Counted from the stretch's first letter, positions 8,505-17,077 are shown. The stretch: 64,000 nucleotides of DNA from Gammaproteobacteria bacterium UBA7803 (GCA_002480525.1 DLCH01000009.1:62001-126000), one strand, 5' to 3'. The notes: a model not told the origin generated them from the letters alone. Numbers and translations are program-made.

Positions 8505-8528
8505 GAGTTTTCACGGGCTTGAAAACTC
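8505..8528. other. Perfect 9-bp inverted repeat between ssrA and its terminator
   Basis: GAGTTTTCA (8505-8513) and TGAAAACTC (8520-8528) are separated by CGGGCT. It could be a core-type integrase site or a 3' processing hairpin for the tmRNA precursor. No further evidence separates these. Confidence 0.45.
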
Positions 8529-8533
8529 TCTAA

Positions 8534-8565
8534 TGGTGGAGGCGGCGGGAGTTGAACCCGCGTCC
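8534..8565. other. Probable attachment site at the ssrA 3' end
   Basis: The acceptor and T-arm segment of ssrA directly faces an int gene of the ssrA/tRNA-targeting P4 class. The second copy of the att repeat should lie beyond base 1, so the repeat length cannot be measured in this window. Confidence 0.45.
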
Positions 8566-8890
8566 GTTGGCACGCCACCCTCGGCTCTACATGCTTAGGC
8601 TCCGTCTATTGATTTAGCCTCTCGCGACCCGACGGTCAGGGTGCGGTCGGCGAGCCCGATTGGTTTTAACGCTTTGGCCCCGGGCGAGGCCGCCGCGCGA
8701 TCCTGTGAACCTTGCCGTCAATTTCACCGCACAGGCACGGATCATTGACGTAAGCGGGGTTTTAGGCCGCTAGTGCGTAGTTTTCGTCGTTGGCAACTAT
8801 AAGAAGTTGCAGCGATTGTTTTACGAGAGTCACTACCCTCTCGGCATGCACCTCAGGTTTTGTTACCCACGTCGAAGCCAGATCGCCCCC
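8534..8890 (-). ncRNA. ssrA: Transfer-messenger RNA (tmRNA)
   Basis: The 5' end GGGGGCG (from 8890) pairs with CGCCTCC before the encoded CCA (8534-8536), giving the 7-bp acceptor stem; the T arm reads GGGTTCAACTCCC. The tag reading frame at 8762-8794 (minus strand) encodes ANDENYALAA followed by TAA, identical to the Escherichia coli tag except for nothing visible, with the resume codon after the usual upstream pseudoknot. Length is about 357 nt, close to the 363 nt of E. coli. It rescues stalled ribosomes with SmpB and marks the nascent protein for ClpXP. Its 3' end is the apparent integration target of the island. Confidence 0.97.
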
Positions 8891-8902
8891 GTGGAAACTT
8901 CG

Positions 8903-8930
8903 AGTCTAACACGCGGCCGGAGCTACTGAA
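8903..8930 (-). promoter_or_regulatory. Candidate sigma70 promoter of ssrA
   Basis: On the minus strand TTCAGT (8930-8925) is followed after 16 bases by TAGACT (8908-8903), 12 bases before the mature tmRNA 5' end. Both hexamers are imperfect, but position and spacing fit. Confidence 0.4.
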
Positions 8931-9003
8931 TCCCGGCTGCCTCGCGTGGTCTCACAGTCTACACTGACACCCGATCCACTCAGGTGGTTCCGTTGCGACA
9001 TTC

Positions 9004-10347
9004 ATGAAGACATTCACGCTTCTGACACTCTATGTGGGGCTGATCTGGGCCGTTTCAACCCCGGCCGCCGCCCTCACCCTCGATTCCCGGGCCTTCGTCG
9101 AGCGGGCCGGGGAGCTGATCGAGTCGGGCCGCTACGAGCTGGCGCGCACCTATCTGGAGCCGGCGCTGATCGACTTCCGGCTGACCCCCGGCGAGCGGTC
9201 CCGGGCCTACTACCTGCGCGGCTACAGCTACTACGACCAGGGCATGTACGTGTCCGCCATGAAGGACTACAACCGGGCGCTGGAGTTCTACCCGGGGAAT
9301 CCGGTGGTGCTGTCCGCCGTGGCGCATCTGCACCTCGAAGGGCTCGGGGTGCCGCGCAACCCGACGCTGGGCGCCGCGTTTCTGGAGCAGGCGGCCCGGT
9401 CCGACCACCCGCCCGCGAGCCTGCGCCTCGGTGCCGCGTACCTGACGGGTACCGGCGTGAATCGCGACGTCGAGGCCGCCCGGACCTGGCTCGGCAAGGC
9501 CGCCGATGCCGGCCTGGCGCCGGCCATGCTCTACCTCGCCCAGAGCTACCGGGCGCCGCTGGCGGACCCGGCGCAGCCGGACCTGGCGAGGCAGTGGTAC
9601 GAGAAGGCGCGGGAGGCGGGATCCAGCGACGCGCTCGCCTACCTCGGTTTCATGGCCGAGAACGGCGAGGGCGGCGAGCCCGACCTCGAGGCGGCCCGGG
9701 CGTATTTCGCCGAAGCGGCCGACGCCGGCAGCGCCGTCGCCCAGGCGAAGCTCGCCCACGCCTATCTCACCGGCGACGGCGTGGCGGAGGACCCGGCCCG
9801 GGCGCTGGCGCTGTTCCAGCAGGCCGCCGAGCAGGGTCACCCGTCCGGCTACATGGGGCTCGCCTATCTCTACGATTCCGGCACGGCCGTGGCCGAGGAT
9901 CGGGCCGCCGCCCTCGACTGGTACGCCAGGGCCGCCCGCGCCGGCGTGCTCGACGCGCAGCTCCGCATGGCCTATCTGGCGCTCGCCCGGGACGACCTAG
10001 ACGGCGCCCGGGAAGCCGGCGAATGGTTCGCCCGGGCCGCGGCCCAGGACAGTGCCCAGGCCCTGAACGACTATGCCTGGCTGCTCTCCACCAGCGAGTT
10101 CGAGGCCGTCCGCAACGGCCAGCAGGCGCTGACGCTGGCCATGCAGGCGGTGAGCCGGAACCGCAACCCGGGCTATCTCGACACCCTCGCCGCCGCCTAC
10201 GCCGAGACCGGCAAGTTCGACCGGGCCGTCGCCACCCAGCGGGAGGCGCTCGAACTCGCCGCCGAGCAGGGCGGCGACGCCGAGCTCACCGAGGAGCTGA
10301 CCACCCATCTGCGGGCGTTCGAGTCCGGCAAACCCTGGCGGGAATGA
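9004..10347 (+). CDS. Secreted Sel1/TPR-repeat protein
   Basis: 447 aa. Residues 1-23 (MKTFTLLTLYVGLIWAVSTP...) are a signal peptide with an Ala-x-Ala end, so the protein is exported. The rest is built of helical repeats: a TPR-like pair around YLRGYSYYDQGMYVSAMKDYNRAL, then several Sel1 repeats with the form A-x-x-x-L-G-x-x-Y-x-x-G-x-G-V (for example LRLGAAYLTGTGVNRDVEAA and AKLAHAYLTGDGVAEDPARA). Such proteins act as periplasmic scaffolds. The stop overlaps a possible ATG of the next small gene. No enzymatic motif is visible, and the partner is unknown. Confidence 0.85.
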   Translation: MKTFTLLTLYVGLIWAVSTPAAALTLDSRAFVERAGELIESGRYELARTYLEPALIDFRLTPGERSRAYYLRGYSYYDQGMYVSAMKDYNRALEFYPGNPVVLSAVAHLHLEGLGVPRNPTLGAAFLEQAARSDHPPASLRLGAAYLTGTGVNRDVEAARTWLGKAADAGLAPAMLYLAQSYRAPLADPAQPDLARQWYEKAREAGSSDALAYLGFMAENGEGGEPDLEAARAYFAEAADAGSAVAQAKLAHAYLTGDGVAEDPARALALFQQAAEQGHPSGYMGLAYLYDSGTAVAEDRAAALDWYARAARAGVLDAQLRMAYLALARDDLDGAREAGEWFARAAAQDSAQALNDYAWLLSTSEFEAVRNGQQALTLAMQAVSRNRNPGYLDTLAAAYAETGKFDRAVATQREALELAAEQGGDAELTEELTTHLRAFESGKPWRE

Positions 10348-10412
10348 CGGTTTTCCGGTACAAGTCTCCCTCGAAAACGCATTCTAAAAACGGCTTCGAC
10401 GAGGGGTATGCC

Positions 10413-10655
10413 TTGAGCCTGGATCAGCGACTGACAGACCTTGTGCGCAGCGTGGTGGAAGAGCTCGTGAAGGAAGGCCGGGAGCCGTTCCGGCCGGGCG
10501 ACGTGGTCGGCCGGCTGCGGGAGCAGAACCAGCCCATGGGCACCTGGGAAGTGCGCGGCGCCCTGTCCCGGCTCGAGGCCGACGGCGTCATCGTCCTCGA
10601 CCCCGCCACCGCCGCCTGGCGGATGGCCCAGGCCCGCTCCCGCAAGGCCGGCTGA
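10413..10655 (+). CDS. Small winged-helix-like protein, about 80 aa
   Basis: The sequence SLDQRLTDLVRSVVEELVKEG, then FRPGDVVGRLREQNQPMGTWEVRGALSRLEADGVIVLD, looks like a compact helix-turn-helix with a wing. I prefer the TTG at 10413, which follows GAGGGG at 6 bases; an ATG at 10344 in the same frame overlaps the Sel1 stop and would add 23 residues that show no conservation-like pattern. It ends 10 bases before the convergent diguanylate cyclase. DNA binding is inferred from the fold-like pattern only. Confidence 0.6.
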   Translation: MSLDQRLTDLVRSVVEELVKEGREPFRPGDVVGRLREQNQPMGTWEVRGALSRLEADGVIVLDPATAAWRMAQARSRKAG

Positions 10656-10665
10656 AGCCGGCGCG

Positions 10666-11718
10666 TCAGGCGCCCTCTGCCGTCCTCAGGTCGCGTTCTC
10701 CGACCACGCGGTTGCGCCCCTCCGACTTGCCCTGGTACATGCAGCGGTCCGCGCGGTCGACGAAGGCCGCCGGTTCCTCTCCAGCCTGGTACTCCGCCAC
10801 GCCGATGGACAGGGTCAGCGATTCCAGCATCTGCCCGTCCTGCAGCGGCACAACCTGCGCCTCGACGATGGCGCGGATGCTCTCCGCCAGCATCATCGCG
10901 CCTTCGTAGGCCGTGGCCGGCAGCAGCACCGCGAACTCCTCGCCGCCGTAGCGGCACAGCAGATCGCGGCCTTTGACGCACTGGTCGATTTCCTGGGCCA
11001 CGAACCGCAGCACGCTGTCTCCCACCACGTGGCCGTGGGTGTCGTTGAGCTGCTTGAAGTGATCGAGGTCCACCAGCAGCAGGCACAGCGCCGTGCCGCC
11101 GTCGGCGGCCTCCGCGGTGAGCCGCTGCAGCCCGTGATCGAAGGCGCGGCGGTTGGCGACCTCGGTCAGCCCGTCGGTCATCGCGTCCCGTGACAGCAGG
11201 TTCACCTGCAGGCGCAGGTCCTCCATCTGCTGGGCCATGGTCTGCAGGGAAGCCTCCGCCCGGGCGCTGCGTTCCCGGGTCGCCCGGGTCTGCTCCACCA
11301 GTCGGGCCACCAGCGTCGTCAGCTCCTCCCGGGTGGGGTCGCGCACCAGCGAAGCGCCCGTGTCGTCCAGCATGGCGCCGAATTCGCCGAGGTCGTCGTC
11401 GAGGTCCTTGAGCTGGACCAGCACCGCGCCCATCGCCTCGCGCATGGCCGACTGGATCTCCCGCACCTCCTCGCGGATCGGCTCGACGAAGTACTTCTCG
11501 TGGAGCTGCTGGCAGAACGCCGGCGGGAAGCCCACTCCCTGCTGAATCCGCCCGTCGACGTCGGCGACCAGATCCGGGTTGGTGGCCTGCGCGAACTCGT
11601 ACCAGACCATGTAGTTCTCGGGGATCGTCGGAACGCCGTGGCGGCTCATGAGCGGCAGCACGGTTTTCAGGATCGTGTGTGACGCCTCCGTCGAGACGCT
11701 GAAGGGATTACGGCTCAT
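10666..11718 (-). CDS. Diguanylate cyclase with an N-terminal helical domain
   Basis: 350 aa. Residues about 1-140 form an unassigned domain (beginning NPFSVSTEASHTILKTVLPL, with PENYMVWYEFA) found in front of GGDEF domains in several pseudomonads. A coiled coil (about 145-185, RARATRERSARAEASLQTMAQQ region) leads into the GGDEF domain: DAMTDGLTEVANRRAFD, then YGGEEFAVLLP. The active-site GGEEF is intact, so c-di-GMP synthesis is expected. The inhibitory site five residues upstream reads KGRD instead of RxxD, so product inhibition may be weakened. There is no membrane segment; it is cytoplasmic. It lies just downstream of motB. Confidence 0.88.
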   Translation of the reverse strand: MSRNPFSVSTEASHTILKTVLPLMSRHGVPTIPENYMVWYEFAQATNPDLVADVDGRIQQGVGFPPAFCQQLHEKYFVEPIREEVREIQSAMREAMGAVLVQLKDLDDDLGEFGAMLDDTGASLVRDPTREELTTLVARLVEQTRATRERSARAEASLQTMAQQMEDLRLQVNLLSRDAMTDGLTEVANRRAFDHGLQRLTAEAADGGTALCLLLVDLDHFKQLNDTHGHVVGDSVLRFVAQEIDQCVKGRDLLCRYGGEEFAVLLPATAYEGAMMLAESIRAIVEAQVVPLQDGQMLESLTLSIGVAEYQAGEEPAAFVDRADRCMYQGKSEGRNRVVGERDLRTAEGA

Positions 11719-11799
11719 GGACCTGAAAATCTCGCCTCCCGTTGGATCGGCGGGATTTTAAAACGAATTCTGACGAATTCCCTCCCCGAAGGGACGGGA

Positions 11800-12786
11800 T
11801 CAGAAGATTTCGTCGGGGGACAGCTCGAAGCGCTCGATCAGCTCCTGCCGGACCGCGTTGTAGGCTGCCGGGTTCTCCGAGCGCAGAACTTCCAGCTCCT
11901 GCTTCACGTCCTCGGACAGGCCCTGGTGAATGACGATCTCCACCCGCCGGTTGCGGGCGCGGCCCGCTTCGGTCTCGTTCGACACCAGGGGCTTGGTGTC
12001 GGAATGGCCCGTGACCGTGAAGCGGCTCTGGGCGAGCCCGCCGTCGCCGAACAGGCCGTGGGCCACGCTCACCGCCCGGGCGCTGGACAGCGCCCAGTTG
12101 GACCGGAAGCGGGCGTTGGAAATGGGCACGTCGTCGGTGTGGCCTTCGACCATGATGCGGCCCTCGGTCTCCTCGAGGACGTCCTGGATGATGCGCAGCA
12201 CCGGGCGGAAATTGGGCGACAGGTCGGCGCGGCCGGACTCGAAGGTGCCGTGCTCCTTCACCCGGACGATGATCTTGCGCCCCTTGGTCTCCACCTCCAG
12301 CACGCCGGCGGCGATCTCCTTGGACAGGGCCGTGGCCAGGTCGATGGCATCCTCCTCGGTCTCGCCCACCAGGTCCCGGACCTTGTCGACCACCACCTGC
12401 TTCTGGGCGTCGCCGGACTCGCCGGAGTTGGAGGATCCCAGATCCTGACAGGCCACCTCCAGGCTGCTGCGCGACTGGTCCGTGGTCTTCTGCCAGATCT
12501 CGTTCAGGGGGGTCGGCTCCGGCTTACCCGGCGAGAACTCCTGGGCGATGATGCTGGTGCCCTTGGGCACGTCCTCGGCCCGGAACTCCGCCTGCACGCC
12601 GAACGCCGTGCGCATGGACCCGGCCAGGCGCTTGAACTTCAGCACGTCCATCTCGGAGAAGGACAGCAGCAGCACGAAGAAGCACATCAGCAGGGACATC
12701 AGGTCGGCGAAGGTCATCACCCACCCGGCGGTCCCCGGCTTGTTGTCGCCGCCTCCGCCTTCCAGATCTGCGGCGTCGTCGCTCAA
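11800..12786 (-). CDS. motB: Flagellar stator protein MotB (OmpA-type peptidoglycan-binding)
   Basis: 328 aa. The single membrane helix GWVMTFADLMSLLMCFFVLL carries the ion-binding Asp (FADLMSL), and the C-terminal OmpA domain contains VEGHTDDVPI and NWALSSARAVSVAHGL, which bind peptidoglycan. Between them is a plug and a long linker. With the adjacent MotA it forms the stator that drives flagellar rotation. The best start is a TTG at 12786, 1 base beyond the stop of the upstream motA gene. The lack of polar sodium-site markers leaves ion specificity open, though the partner resembles PomA/MotC. Confidence 0.92.
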   Translation of the reverse strand: MSDDAADLEGGGGDNKPGTAGWVMTFADLMSLLMCFFVLLLSFSEMDVLKFKRLAGSMRTAFGVQAEFRAEDVPKGTSIIAQEFSPGKPEPTPLNEIWQKTTDQSRSSLEVACQDLGSSNSGESGDAQKQVVVDKVRDLVGETEEDAIDLATALSKEIAAGVLEVETKGRKIIVRVKEHGTFESGRADLSPNFRPVLRIIQDVLEETEGRIMVEGHTDDVPISNARFRSNWALSSARAVSVAHGLFGDGGLAQSRFTVTGHSDTKPLVSNETEAGRARNRRVEIVIHQGLSEDVKQELEVLRSENPAAYNAVRQELIERFELSPDEIF

Positions 12787-12787
12787 C

Positions 12788-13543
12788 TCACTCGTCCTCG
12801 TCGCGCTTCGATTCCGGCAGGTAGGTCTTCAGCATGGAGTCGATGACGCGCGGGTTCTGCCCGCCCTGGATGGCCAGCAGCGCGTCGATGATCATGGACT
12901 TCACCCGGCCTTCCTCCTCCCGGCGCAGGGTGAGCTTGTCGGCGATGGGCAGGGCGAACATGTTGGCGAACATGGCGCCGTAGAGCGTCGTCAGCAGGGC
13001 GACGGCCATGGCCGGGCCGATGGACTTGGGATCGTCCATGTTGGCGAGCATGGCCACCAGGCCGACCAGGGTGCCGATCATGCCCATGGCCGGGCCGACG
13101 TCGCCCATGGCGGCGAAGATCTTGGAACCCCATTCGTGGCGCTGCAGGGTCTGGTGCAGGTCCTTGCGCAGCAGGTTGCGCACCACCTCGGCGTCGTGGC
13201 CGTCCACCAGGAGCTGGATGCCCTTGGACAGGAAGTTGCTGGAGACCTCCTTGCCTTCCAGCGACAGCAGGCCGCCCTTGCGGGCCGCGTCCGCCAGCTC
13301 CACCACCTCTTCGATGATGTCTTCGGGCTTCGCCAGCTTGAAGCTGAACGCCTTCACCGCCACTTTAACGGCGCCGAAGAACTGCCCGAGGCTGAACTTC
13401 ATCAGCACCACGAACAGCGTGCCGACCAGCACGATCAGCAGTGACGGGATGTTGATGAACATCTCCGGGGCGCCGCCCAGCAGCATGGCGCCGATCACCA
13501 CGGCGAACGCACCCAGCAGGCCAACGAGGGTAGCGAGATCCAT
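12788..13543 (-). CDS. motA: Flagellar motor stator protein, PomA/MotC type
   Basis: 251 aa. Begins MDLATLVGLLGAFAVVIGAML, the characteristic PomA/MotC start; four membrane segments follow, with the cytoplasmic loop containing RKGGLLSLE and the conserved proline helix GPAMGMIGTLVGLVAMLANM. A GTG at 13558 would add five residues, but the ATG at 13543 matches the family and has GAGGAG just upstream. motB follows immediately, so the two are one operon. PomA-type stators are usually sodium driven, MotC-type proton driven; sequence alone does not decide. Confidence 0.92.
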   Translation of the reverse strand: MDLATLVGLLGAFAVVIGAMLLGGAPEMFINIPSLLIVLVGTLFVVLMKFSLGQFFGAVKVAVKAFSFKLAKPEDIIEEVVELADAARKGGLLSLEGKEVSSNFLSKGIQLLVDGHDAEVVRNLLRKDLHQTLQRHEWGSKIFAAMGDVGPAMGMIGTLVGLVAMLANMDDPKSIGPAMAVALLTTLYGAMFANMFALPIADKLTLRREEEGRVKSMIIDALLAIQGGQNPRVIDSMLKTYLPESKRDEDE

Positions 13544-13670
13544 GAGCTCCTCGATCACGGGATTTCTATCCCCTGAAGTCTAGTCACGATTTCGCGGGCC
13601 ATGAGGCGGGAAGCGCGGGGGCGCGACGGCCGCCCTTGCGCGGTCCCGGGGCGCCGGGTAATTTGCGTCG

Positions 13671-13940
13671 ATGCCCAAGAAGACCCCCGCCAAAGACGCC
13701 GCCGCCGACGAGCTGGCCGATCTCGACTTCGAAACCGCGCTGGCCGAGCTGGAGACCCTGGTCGACCAGATGGAAGCCGGTGACATGACTCTGGAAGCCT
13801 CCCTCACCGCCTTCGAGCGCGGCGTGAAGCTGACCCGTCACTGTCAATCTGCTTTGCGGGATGCCGAGCTGAAGATCAAGAAACTTTCGCAAAACGACGA
13901 GCTCGAGCCCCTCGACCCCGAAGACTTCGATGACGACTGA
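13671..13940 (+). CDS. xseB: Exodeoxyribonuclease VII small subunit
   Basis: 89 aa. Core LDFETALAELETLVDQMEAG, then LEASLTAFERGVKLTRHCQSAL and LRDAELKIKKL, is diagnostic of XseB. It binds the XseA subunit to make a single-strand-specific exonuclease for repair. The lysine-rich N terminus and acidic tail are usual for the family. It overlaps ispA by 11 bases, the classic xseB-ispA arrangement. Its promoter must lie in the roughly 125-base gap shared with the divergent motA gene. Confidence 0.95.
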   Translation: MPKKTPAKDAAADELADLDFETALAELETLVDQMEAGDMTLEASLTAFERGVKLTRHCQSALRDAELKIKKLSQNDELEPLDPEDFDDD

Positions 13941-14811
13941 CCTTCGGGAGCTGAAGGCCACCATCGAGGACGCGCTGGACCACTACCTGCCGGCCCAGTC
14001 GCCCATCGCCGAGGAGCTGGTGGACGCCATGCGCTACGCCACCCTGTCCGGCGGCAAGCGGCTGCGGCCCATGCTGGTCTGCGCCGCCTGCGCCGCCGTC
14101 GGCGGCCACGTGGAGGACGCCCTCGCGCCCGCCTGCGCCGTGGAGTTCGTCCACGCCTACTCCCTGATCCACGACGATCTGCCGGCCATGGACGACGACG
14201 AGCTGCGCCACGGCCTGCCGAGCAATCACGTGAAGTTCGGCGAGGCCAACGCCATCCTCGCCGGCGACGCCCTGCAGGCCCTGGCGTTCCGTATGCTCGC
14301 CGAGGCGCCCAACGTGCCGGCGCCGACGCGCCTGCGGACCATCACCCTGCTGGCCGACGCGGTGGGCTGGCAGGGCATGGTGGGCGGCCAGAGCTTCGAC
14401 CTGGCGGCCGAGGCCCAGCGCCTCGAGCTCGACGAGCTGGAAGCCCTGCACGCCGCCAAGACCGGCGCGCTGATCCGGGTCGCCGTGCAGATCGGCGCGC
14501 TGGTGGGCAAGCCGGACCTGAGCGACGAGCGCTTCGTGCTGCTCGGCGAGTTCGCGGGCCGGGTGGGCCAGGCGTTCCAGATCATCGACGACGTGCTGGA
14601 CGTCACCGCCAACTCCGACGTGCTCGGCAAGCCCGCCGGTTCCGACGTGGCCGCGGACAAGAGCACCTATCCGAAGCTGCTCGGCGTGGACGCCTCCCGG
14701 GACCGGGCCGTGCACCTGCTCGACGACGCACTGAAGTTCCTCAAGCGCGCCGGCCTGGCGGGCGGCATGCTGGAGGAGCTGGCGCGGCGCAGCGTCGAGC
14801 GGGAGTTCTAG
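13930..14811 (+). CDS. ispA: Farnesyl diphosphate synthase
   Basis: 293 aa. It catalyses condensation of IPP with DMAPP and GPP to give farnesyl diphosphate for ubiquinone, undecaprenyl phosphate and other isoprenoids. The first Asp-rich motif is in SLIHDDLPAMDDDELRHG, the second in IIDDVLDV; GGKRLRPMLV and KFGEANAILAGDALQ are also typical. It starts inside xseB. The usual third gene of this cluster, dxs, is absent: an unrelated protease gene follows on the other strand after a repeat-rich gap. Confidence 0.95.
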   Translation: MTTDLRELKATIEDALDHYLPAQSPIAEELVDAMRYATLSGGKRLRPMLVCAACAAVGGHVEDALAPACAVEFVHAYSLIHDDLPAMDDDELRHGLPSNHVKFGEANAILAGDALQALAFRMLAEAPNVPAPTRLRTITLLADAVGWQGMVGGQSFDLAAEAQRLELDELEALHAAKTGALIRVAVQIGALVGKPDLSDERFVLLGEFAGRVGQAFQIIDDVLDVTANSDVLGKPAGSDVAADKSTYPKLLGVDASRDRAVHLLDDALKFLKRAGLAGGMLEELARRSVEREF

Positions 14812-14822
14812 CTCAACCTGCT

Positions 14823-14989
14823 GTAGGAGCGATCTCCAGATCGCGACCGGCCCAATCCACCCCCCCCCGTAGGAGCGGCCTCCCGGCCGCGACCGCGCGT
14901 GGCACCTCCGCACGCCTCGGCGGCACATTCGGAGCGCGTTCGTGTTCGATCTATGTTGGCCCGCATCGCGGCCGGGAGGCCGCTCCTAC
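14823..14989. repeat. Cluster of three REP-like hairpin elements
   Basis: Copies at 14823-14846 and 14869-14892 read GTAGGAGCG then a stem; the copy at 14966-14989 is the exact reverse complement of the second, so they form a long inverted pair about 75 bases apart. Each copy is itself a hairpin with a CTCC or TCCC-like loop. The same family recurs near 18.8 kb and, with other stem sequence, at 23.3 kb. They lie between convergent genes, as REP elements usually do. Confidence 0.75.
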
Positions 14990-15005
14990 GGGGGCGAGGT
15001 GGGCG

Positions 15006-15647
15006 TCAGTGCTTCTGCACCAGGGTCAGCACCCCGTTCTGCTCCTCCATGCCCACCTTCCGCAGGAACGACATGCCGAGCAGGATCTCCACCGGGTAGT
15101 TGCCCTCGATCACTGCGGCCTGGACGTTGTAGGCGGTGATGCCGCCGACCACGACCTCGTCGAGGGTGACGAAGGCCGATCCCACGGTGCCCTGGGCCGT
15201 CTGCACCACGCCGCGCTCGGCCCGCGCGAGATCGATGCCCAGGCTGCCGGCATGACGCTGGCTCAGCGCCACCACCGACGCGCCGGTGTCGACCAGGAAG
15301 TTCACGAAGGTGCCGTTGATGGCGCCGCGCACCCGGTACTGGCCCAGGGAATCCGGCGAGATCGACACCCGCTGCCGCTCCGCGGCGGTGAACCGGCCGG
15401 CCACCTGGCGGGACAGGTCGAGGTCGTAGACCTCACCCCGGTAACGGACCCGGGCGCCCCGGGCGTCGGCCTCGAGCAGGGTCACGCCGTCCGGCGAGGT
15501 CTCCCCTTCCCGCAGCATGTGCTCGCTGCCGGCGGCACGCACCACCGCCCGGTCCTTGAACAGGGCCAGCACCTCCACCGGCGGCAGCGCGACGGCCGAC
15601 GCCGGGCCGAGCAGCAGCGCGACCAGCAGAGACAAACGCGAACACAT
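15006..15647 (-). CDS. Retropepsin-like (clan AA) aspartic protease, exported
   Basis: 213 aa. Residues 1-20 (MCSRLSLLVALLLGPASAVA) form a signal peptide. After a small N-terminal beta domain, INGTFVNFLVDTGASVVALS carries the catalytic DTGAS motif, and LLGMSFLRKV is the conserved C-terminal glycine-rich flap found in TIGR02281-type proteases. One DTG motif per chain means it must act as a dimer. The enzyme is expected in the periplasm; its substrate is unknown. It lies downstream of pgpA, 9 bases away on the same strand, so it may be cotranscribed with that operon. Confidence 0.85.
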   Translation of the reverse strand: MCSRLSLLVALLLGPASAVALPPVEVLALFKDRAVVRAAGSEHMLREGETSPDGVTLLEADARGARVRYRGEVYDLDLSRQVAGRFTAAERQRVSISPDSLGQYRVRGAINGTFVNFLVDTGASVVALSQRHAGSLGIDLARAERGVVQTAQGTVGSAFVTLDEVVVGGITAYNVQAAVIEGNYPVEILLGMSFLRKVGMEEQNGVLTLVQKH

Positions 15648-15656
15648 GAGGAAAGT

Positions 15657-16175
15657 CTAAGTCGCGGCGGCGCCGCCGGACCAGCCGATGGCCAGGAATG
15701 CCAAGTGCAGCACAGCCGCGGCGAGACCACCCGCAAGCAGGTCGTCGAGCATGACCCCGAGGCCGCCCGGCCGCCGGTCGGCCCAGCCCACCGGCCCGGG
15801 CTTGCGGATGTCCAGCAGCCGGAACAGGCCGAACGCGCAGGCCACCGCCAGGGGTTCCGGCGGCACGGCCAGCAGCGCCAGCCACTGGCCGGCGAACTCG
15901 TCGATGACGATGGCCGGGTCGTCGTGCACGCCGTAGCGCCGGGCGAGGTAGCCCGCCAGGGCGACACCGACCACGAAGGTCACCGCCACCACCGCCGCCT
16001 GAACCGGCCAGGGCAGCTCCGACAGCAGCACCCACCACAGCACCACCGCGGCCAGGCTGCCCCAGGTGCCGGGCGCGGGCCTGATGAACCCGCTGCCGAG
16101 ACCGCTGGCGACCAGCACGCCCGGGTCCCGCCACTGTCGCGGCGCCAGGCGCGCCGGCTGGTCCCGGGAGGTCAT
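15657..16175 (-). CDS. pgpA: Phosphatidylglycerophosphatase A
   Basis: 172 aa membrane protein. GSGFIRPAPGTWGSLAAV near the start and DPAIVIDEFAGQWLALL and GVMLDDLLAGGLAA later are the conserved PgpA segments; it removes phosphate from phosphatidylglycerol phosphate to complete phosphatidylglycerol synthesis. The start is the ATG at 16175, which overlaps the thiL stop by 4 bases (ATGA), so the longer upstream frame is discarded. Order nusB-thiL-pgpA is the usual one in gammaproteobacteria. Confidence 0.93.
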   Translation of the reverse strand: MTSRDQPARLAPRQWRDPGVLVASGLGSGFIRPAPGTWGSLAAVVLWWVLLSELPWPVQAAVVAVTFVVGVALAGYLARRYGVHDDPAIVIDEFAGQWLALLAVPPEPLAVACAFGLFRLLDIRKPGPVGWADRRPGGLGVMLDDLLAGGLAAAVLHLAFLAIGWSGGAAAT

Positions 16176-17077
16176 CCGCGGCCGAAGTGCTGGTAGCCGC
16201 CGCTGGCCGGCGCCCCGTCCAGGCGCACGCCGGGCTCGGCGACGATCGTGCCGATGCGGGTGACCGGGATGCCGAGAGCCGGGGGCTCCGCCGGCGCGGT
16301 GAAGCACAGCTCGTAGTCGTCGCTGCCGCCCAGCACGTGCTCGCGGCGCACGCCGTCGGCCACCGGAATGGCCGCGCCGACCAGCTCGGCGCCCACGCCG
16401 CTGGCGGTGCAGACGTGGCCGAGGTCCTGCAGCAGGCCGTCGGACAGGTCGATCAGGCTGGTGGCGACACCGCGCAGGCGCTGTCCCGCCTCGAGGCGGG
16501 CCCGGGGCCGGAAGTAGCCCGCCGCGAGCGGATCGAGGTCGCCGGGGCGCGCCGCGTCCAGACCGCCACGCGCCACCGCGGCGGCGGCCAGGCCGAGGCT
16601 GCCCGTCACGAAGACGCCGTCGCCGGGGCGGGCGCCGCTGCGGCGCAGGGCCGTGCCGGCCGGCGCGAAGCCATGGACGCTGACGGCGATGGTCACCGGG
16701 CCGCGGGCGAGGTTGCCGCCCACCAGCGGCAGGCCCAGCTCGATGCAGGCTTCCCCCATCCCCCGGCCGAGGCCGCGCAGCCAGGCCGCGTCGTCCCGTT
16801 CCAGGGACAGCGCCACCAGGGCGAAGCCGGGGCCCGCGCCCATGGCGGCCAGATCGGAGGCGCTCACCATCATGGCGCGGTAGCCGATGAGCTCGGGATC
16901 GGCGGCGCCGGGGAAATGCACGTCCGCCACCAGCGCGTCGATGCTCGACACCAGCTCGGCGCCCGGCGGCACCGCGGTCACCGCGCTGTCGTCACCGGGA
17001 CCGAGCCGGACCCAGGTGCCCGCGGCGGCGCGGCCGAGGGCGTGGACGATCTCGTCGATGAGCTCGAACTCGTTCAC
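16172..17077 (-). CDS. thiL: Thiamine-monophosphate kinase
   Basis: 301 aa. Phosphorylates thiamine monophosphate to the diphosphate cofactor. The N terminus FELIDEIVHALG, the metal-binding GPGDDSAV, the LVSSIDALVADVHFP segment, MMVSASDLAAMGA and DLSDGLLQDLGHV are all ThiL signatures. It starts with GTG at 17077, overlapping the nusB stop by 4 bases (GTGA), and overlaps pgpA by 4 bases at its end, so it is the middle gene of a tightly coupled operon. Confidence 0.94.
   Translation of the reverse strand: MNEFELIDEIVHALGRAAAGTWVRLGPGDDSAVTAVPPGAELVSSIDALVADVHFPGAADPELIGYRAMMVSASDLAAMGAGPGFALVALSLERDDAAWLRGLGRGMGEACIELGLPLVGGNLARGPVTIAVSVHGFAPAGTALRRSGARPGDGVFVTGSLGLAAAAVARGGLDAARPGDLDPLAAGYFRPRARLEAGQRLRGVATSLIDLSDGLLQDLGHVCTASGVGAELVGAAIPVADGVRREHVLGGSDDYELCFTAPAEPPALGIPVTRIGTIVAEPGVRLDGAPASGGYQHFGRG

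Noticed and set aside
8946..10655. A 569-residue plus-strand ORF over the Sel1 gene
   Set aside because: It is Arg/Gly/Pro-rich frame noise in high-GC DNA; only its last part is a real small gene, and the Sel1 frame has a signal peptide and repeats.
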